NCBI GenBank assembly: GCA_031425325.1
Contig: JANPJD010000170.1
Location: forward strand, 1 to 6,121
Direction: 5' to 3'
Length of the DNA: 6,121 bases
From: Aliitabrizicola sp031425325
GTDB lineage: Bacteria; Pseudomonadota; Alphaproteobacteria; Rhodobacterales; Rhodobacteraceae
The notes beneath the pieces were generated by a model, which was not told the origin of the DNA, made no database searches, and was given only the letters and a program-made list of their open reading frames with translations. A program made the translations under genes and the position numbers. This document shows, piece after piece, positions 4,806-6,121 of the stretch (the stretch's first letter is position 1; the number at the start of each line of letters is the position of its first letter).

Positions 4806-6121
4806 ATGACGAAATCCCTTTCCCTCAGCTACCCCGTCCTGCCGCTGCGCGACATCGTCGTGTTCCCGCACATGATCGTGCCGTTGTTCGTGGGCCGCGA
4901 AAAGTCGGTGCGCGCGCTGGAAGACGTGATGGCCGAGGACAAGCAGATCCTGCTGTCGAGCCAGATCGACCCCACGGTCGACGACCCCAGCGCCGACGGC
5001 ATCTACAAGGCGGGCGTGCTCGCCAATGTGCTGCAACTCCTCAAGCTGCCCGACGGCACCGTGAAGGTGCTGGTCGAGGGCAAGACCCGCGTGCGGATCA
5101 CCGAGTTCCTCGAGAACGACCGCTTCTTCGAAGCGCGCGCGGTCGAATTGTTCGAGACGCCGGGCGATGCGACCTCGGTCGAGGCGCTGTTGCGCTCGGT
5201 CGCGGACGAGTTCGAGCGCTACGCGAAGATCAAGAAGAACATCCCCGAGGAGGCGCTTTCGACCGTCTCGGAAACCCGCGAGCCGCAGAAGCTTGCGGAC
5301 CTCGTCGCAGGGCATCTCGGGATCGAGGTCGGCCAGAAGCAGGAGCTTCTGGAGACGCTCGACGTGGCCGAACGGCTTGAGAAGGTCTACGGCCTGATGC
5401 AGGGCGAGATGTCGGTCCTGCAGGTCGAGAAGAAGATCAAGACACGCGTGAAGTCGCAGATGGAGCGGACGCAGCGCGAGTACTACCTCAACGAGCAGAT
5501 GAAGGCGATCCAGAAGGAGCTGGGCGACGGCGAGGATGGCACCAATGAGGTGGCCGAACTCGAGGCCCGGATCGCCAAGACGCAACTCTCCAAGGAGGCG
5601 CGCGACAAGGCCGAGGGCGAGCTGAAGAAGCTGAAGGCGATGAGCCCGATGAGCGCCGAGGCGACGGTGGTTCGCAACTACCTCGACTGGCTGCTGGGCG
5701 TGCCGTGGGGCGTGAAGAGCCGCGTGAAGAAAGACCTCGGCAAGGCGCAGGCCGTGCTCGATGCCGATCACCACGGGCTTGAGAAGGTCAAGGAGCGGAT
5801 CGTCGAGTATCTGGCGGTGCAGGCGCGGAGCGCGAAGCTGAAGGGGCCGATCCTGTGCCTCGTCGGTCCCCCCGGCGTGGGCAAGACCTCGCTCGGCCGT
5901 TCGGTCGCGAAGGCGACGGGGCGAGAGTTCATACGCATCAGCCTTGGCGGCGTGCGCGACGAGTCCGAGATCCGGGGTCACCGGCGGACCTATATCGGCT
6001 CGATGCCCGGCAAGATCATCCAGGCGCTGAAGAAGGCCAAGACCACCAACCCGCTGATCCTGCTCGACGAGATCGACAAGATGGGCCAGGACTTCCGGGG
6101 CGACCCGGCGTCAGCGATGCT
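4806..6121 (+). CDS. lon: ATP-dependent protease Lon, N-terminal part (cut by window edge)
   Basis: The first 438 codons of Lon; the family is usually about 780-810 residues, so a little over half is present and the frame is open to the edge. Lon is a homohexameric cytoplasmic AAA+ serine protease that degrades damaged proteins and specific regulators. The N-terminal LON substrate-binding domain begins with YPVLPLRDIVVFPHMIVPLF (residues 9-28) and runs to about 200. It is followed by the long coiled-coil region with QREYYLNEQMKAIQKELG and the LDWLLGVPWG segment. The AAA+ module has Walker A GPPGVGKTS (354-362), the ISLGGVRDESEIRGHRRTYIG block, and Walker B LILLDE (417-422). The remaining AAA+ part and the Ser-Lys proteolytic domain are outside the window. 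It is divergent from the regulator operon and probably heat-inducible. Confidence 0.97.
   Translation, partial: MTKSLSLSYPVLPLRDIVVFPHMIVPLFVGREKSVRALEDVMAEDKQILLSSQIDPTVDDPSADGIYKAGVLANVLQLLKLPDGTVKVLVEGKTRVRITEFLENDRFFEARAVELFETPGDATSVEALLRSVADEFERYAKIKKNIPEEALSTVSETREPQKLADLVAGHLGIEVGQKQELLETLDVAERLEKVYGLMQGEMSVLQVEKKIKTRVKSQMERTQREYYLNEQMKAIQKELGDGEDGTNEVAELEARIAKTQLSKEARDKAEGELKKLKAMSPMSAEATVVRNYLDWLLGVPWGVKSRVKKDLGKAQAVLDADHHGLEKVKERIVEYLAVQARSAKLKGPILCLVGPPGVGKTSLGRSVAKATGREFIRISLGGVRDESEIRGHRRTYIGSMPGKIIQALKKAKTTNPLILLDEIDKMGQDFRGDPASAM

Noticed and set aside
4732..4809. A 25-codon leader reading upstream of lon whose TGA overlaps the lon ATG as ATGA
   Set aside because: Its ATG lies at or before the predicted transcription start, has no ribosome binding site, and the arginine/proline-rich product looks like chance.
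4608..5981. A 457-residue reading antisense to lon
   Set aside because: It is a frame shadow: the opposite strand encodes unmistakable Lon, and the antisense product is His/Leu/Arg-rich with no recognisable motif.

Overview
The window is GC-rich DNA with strong G/C preference at third codon positions. The proteins are of alphaproteobacterial type, most like Rhodobacterales/Rhodobacteraceae. This placement rests on protein character, codon use and gene content; no rRNA or other phylogenetic marker is present. It is an ordinary chromosomal segment with no insertion sequence, CRISPR array, phage gene or RNA gene that I can see.

Positions 1-1354 (minus strand): a compact three-gene operon, sufT-type (DUF59/MIP18) -> left-handed beta-helix acyltransferase-like protein -> SufA/IscA-type Fe-S carrier. 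The first two genes overlap as TGATG. The two outer genes are Fe-S cluster assembly accessories. The middle gene looks like a sugar O-acetyltransferase that has lost its catalytic histidine. A further minus-strand gene probably starts at the left edge (ATG at 3-1 with a good Shine-Dalgarno), but only its start codon is visible.

Positions 1355-2647: a divergent promoter region separates sufT from tgt (queuine tRNA-ribosyltransferase, complete, plus strand). tgt ends inside a (TCTAG)x3 repeat. Between tgt and the next, convergent gene lies a short stretch that reads on the minus strand like the C-terminus of a lost or unannotated protein.

Positions 2719-4576 (minus strand): a small uncharacterised gene with a GTG start and strong ribosome binding site, overlapping a complete soluble regulator made of an OmpR/CadC-type winged helix, a FlgO/TolB-like domain and tetratricopeptide repeats. 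The regulator's start codon lies inside the small gene, so the two are probably one transcript.

Positions 4577-4805: a divergent control region. It holds three exact-period 11-bp direct repeats (core CCTGAAA), the arrangement typically bound by OmpR/PhoB-type winged-helix proteins, so autoregulation by the neighbouring regulator is a reasonable hypothesis. It also holds a sigma-32-like heat-shock promoter and a ribosome binding site for lon.

Positions 4806-6121 (plus strand): the first 438 codons of lon, an ATP-dependent protease, cut off by the window edge just after the Walker B motif. The strongest candidates for something undescribed are the tandem-repeat operator with its small-gene/regulator pair beside lon, and the His-less acyltransferase inside the Fe-S operon.
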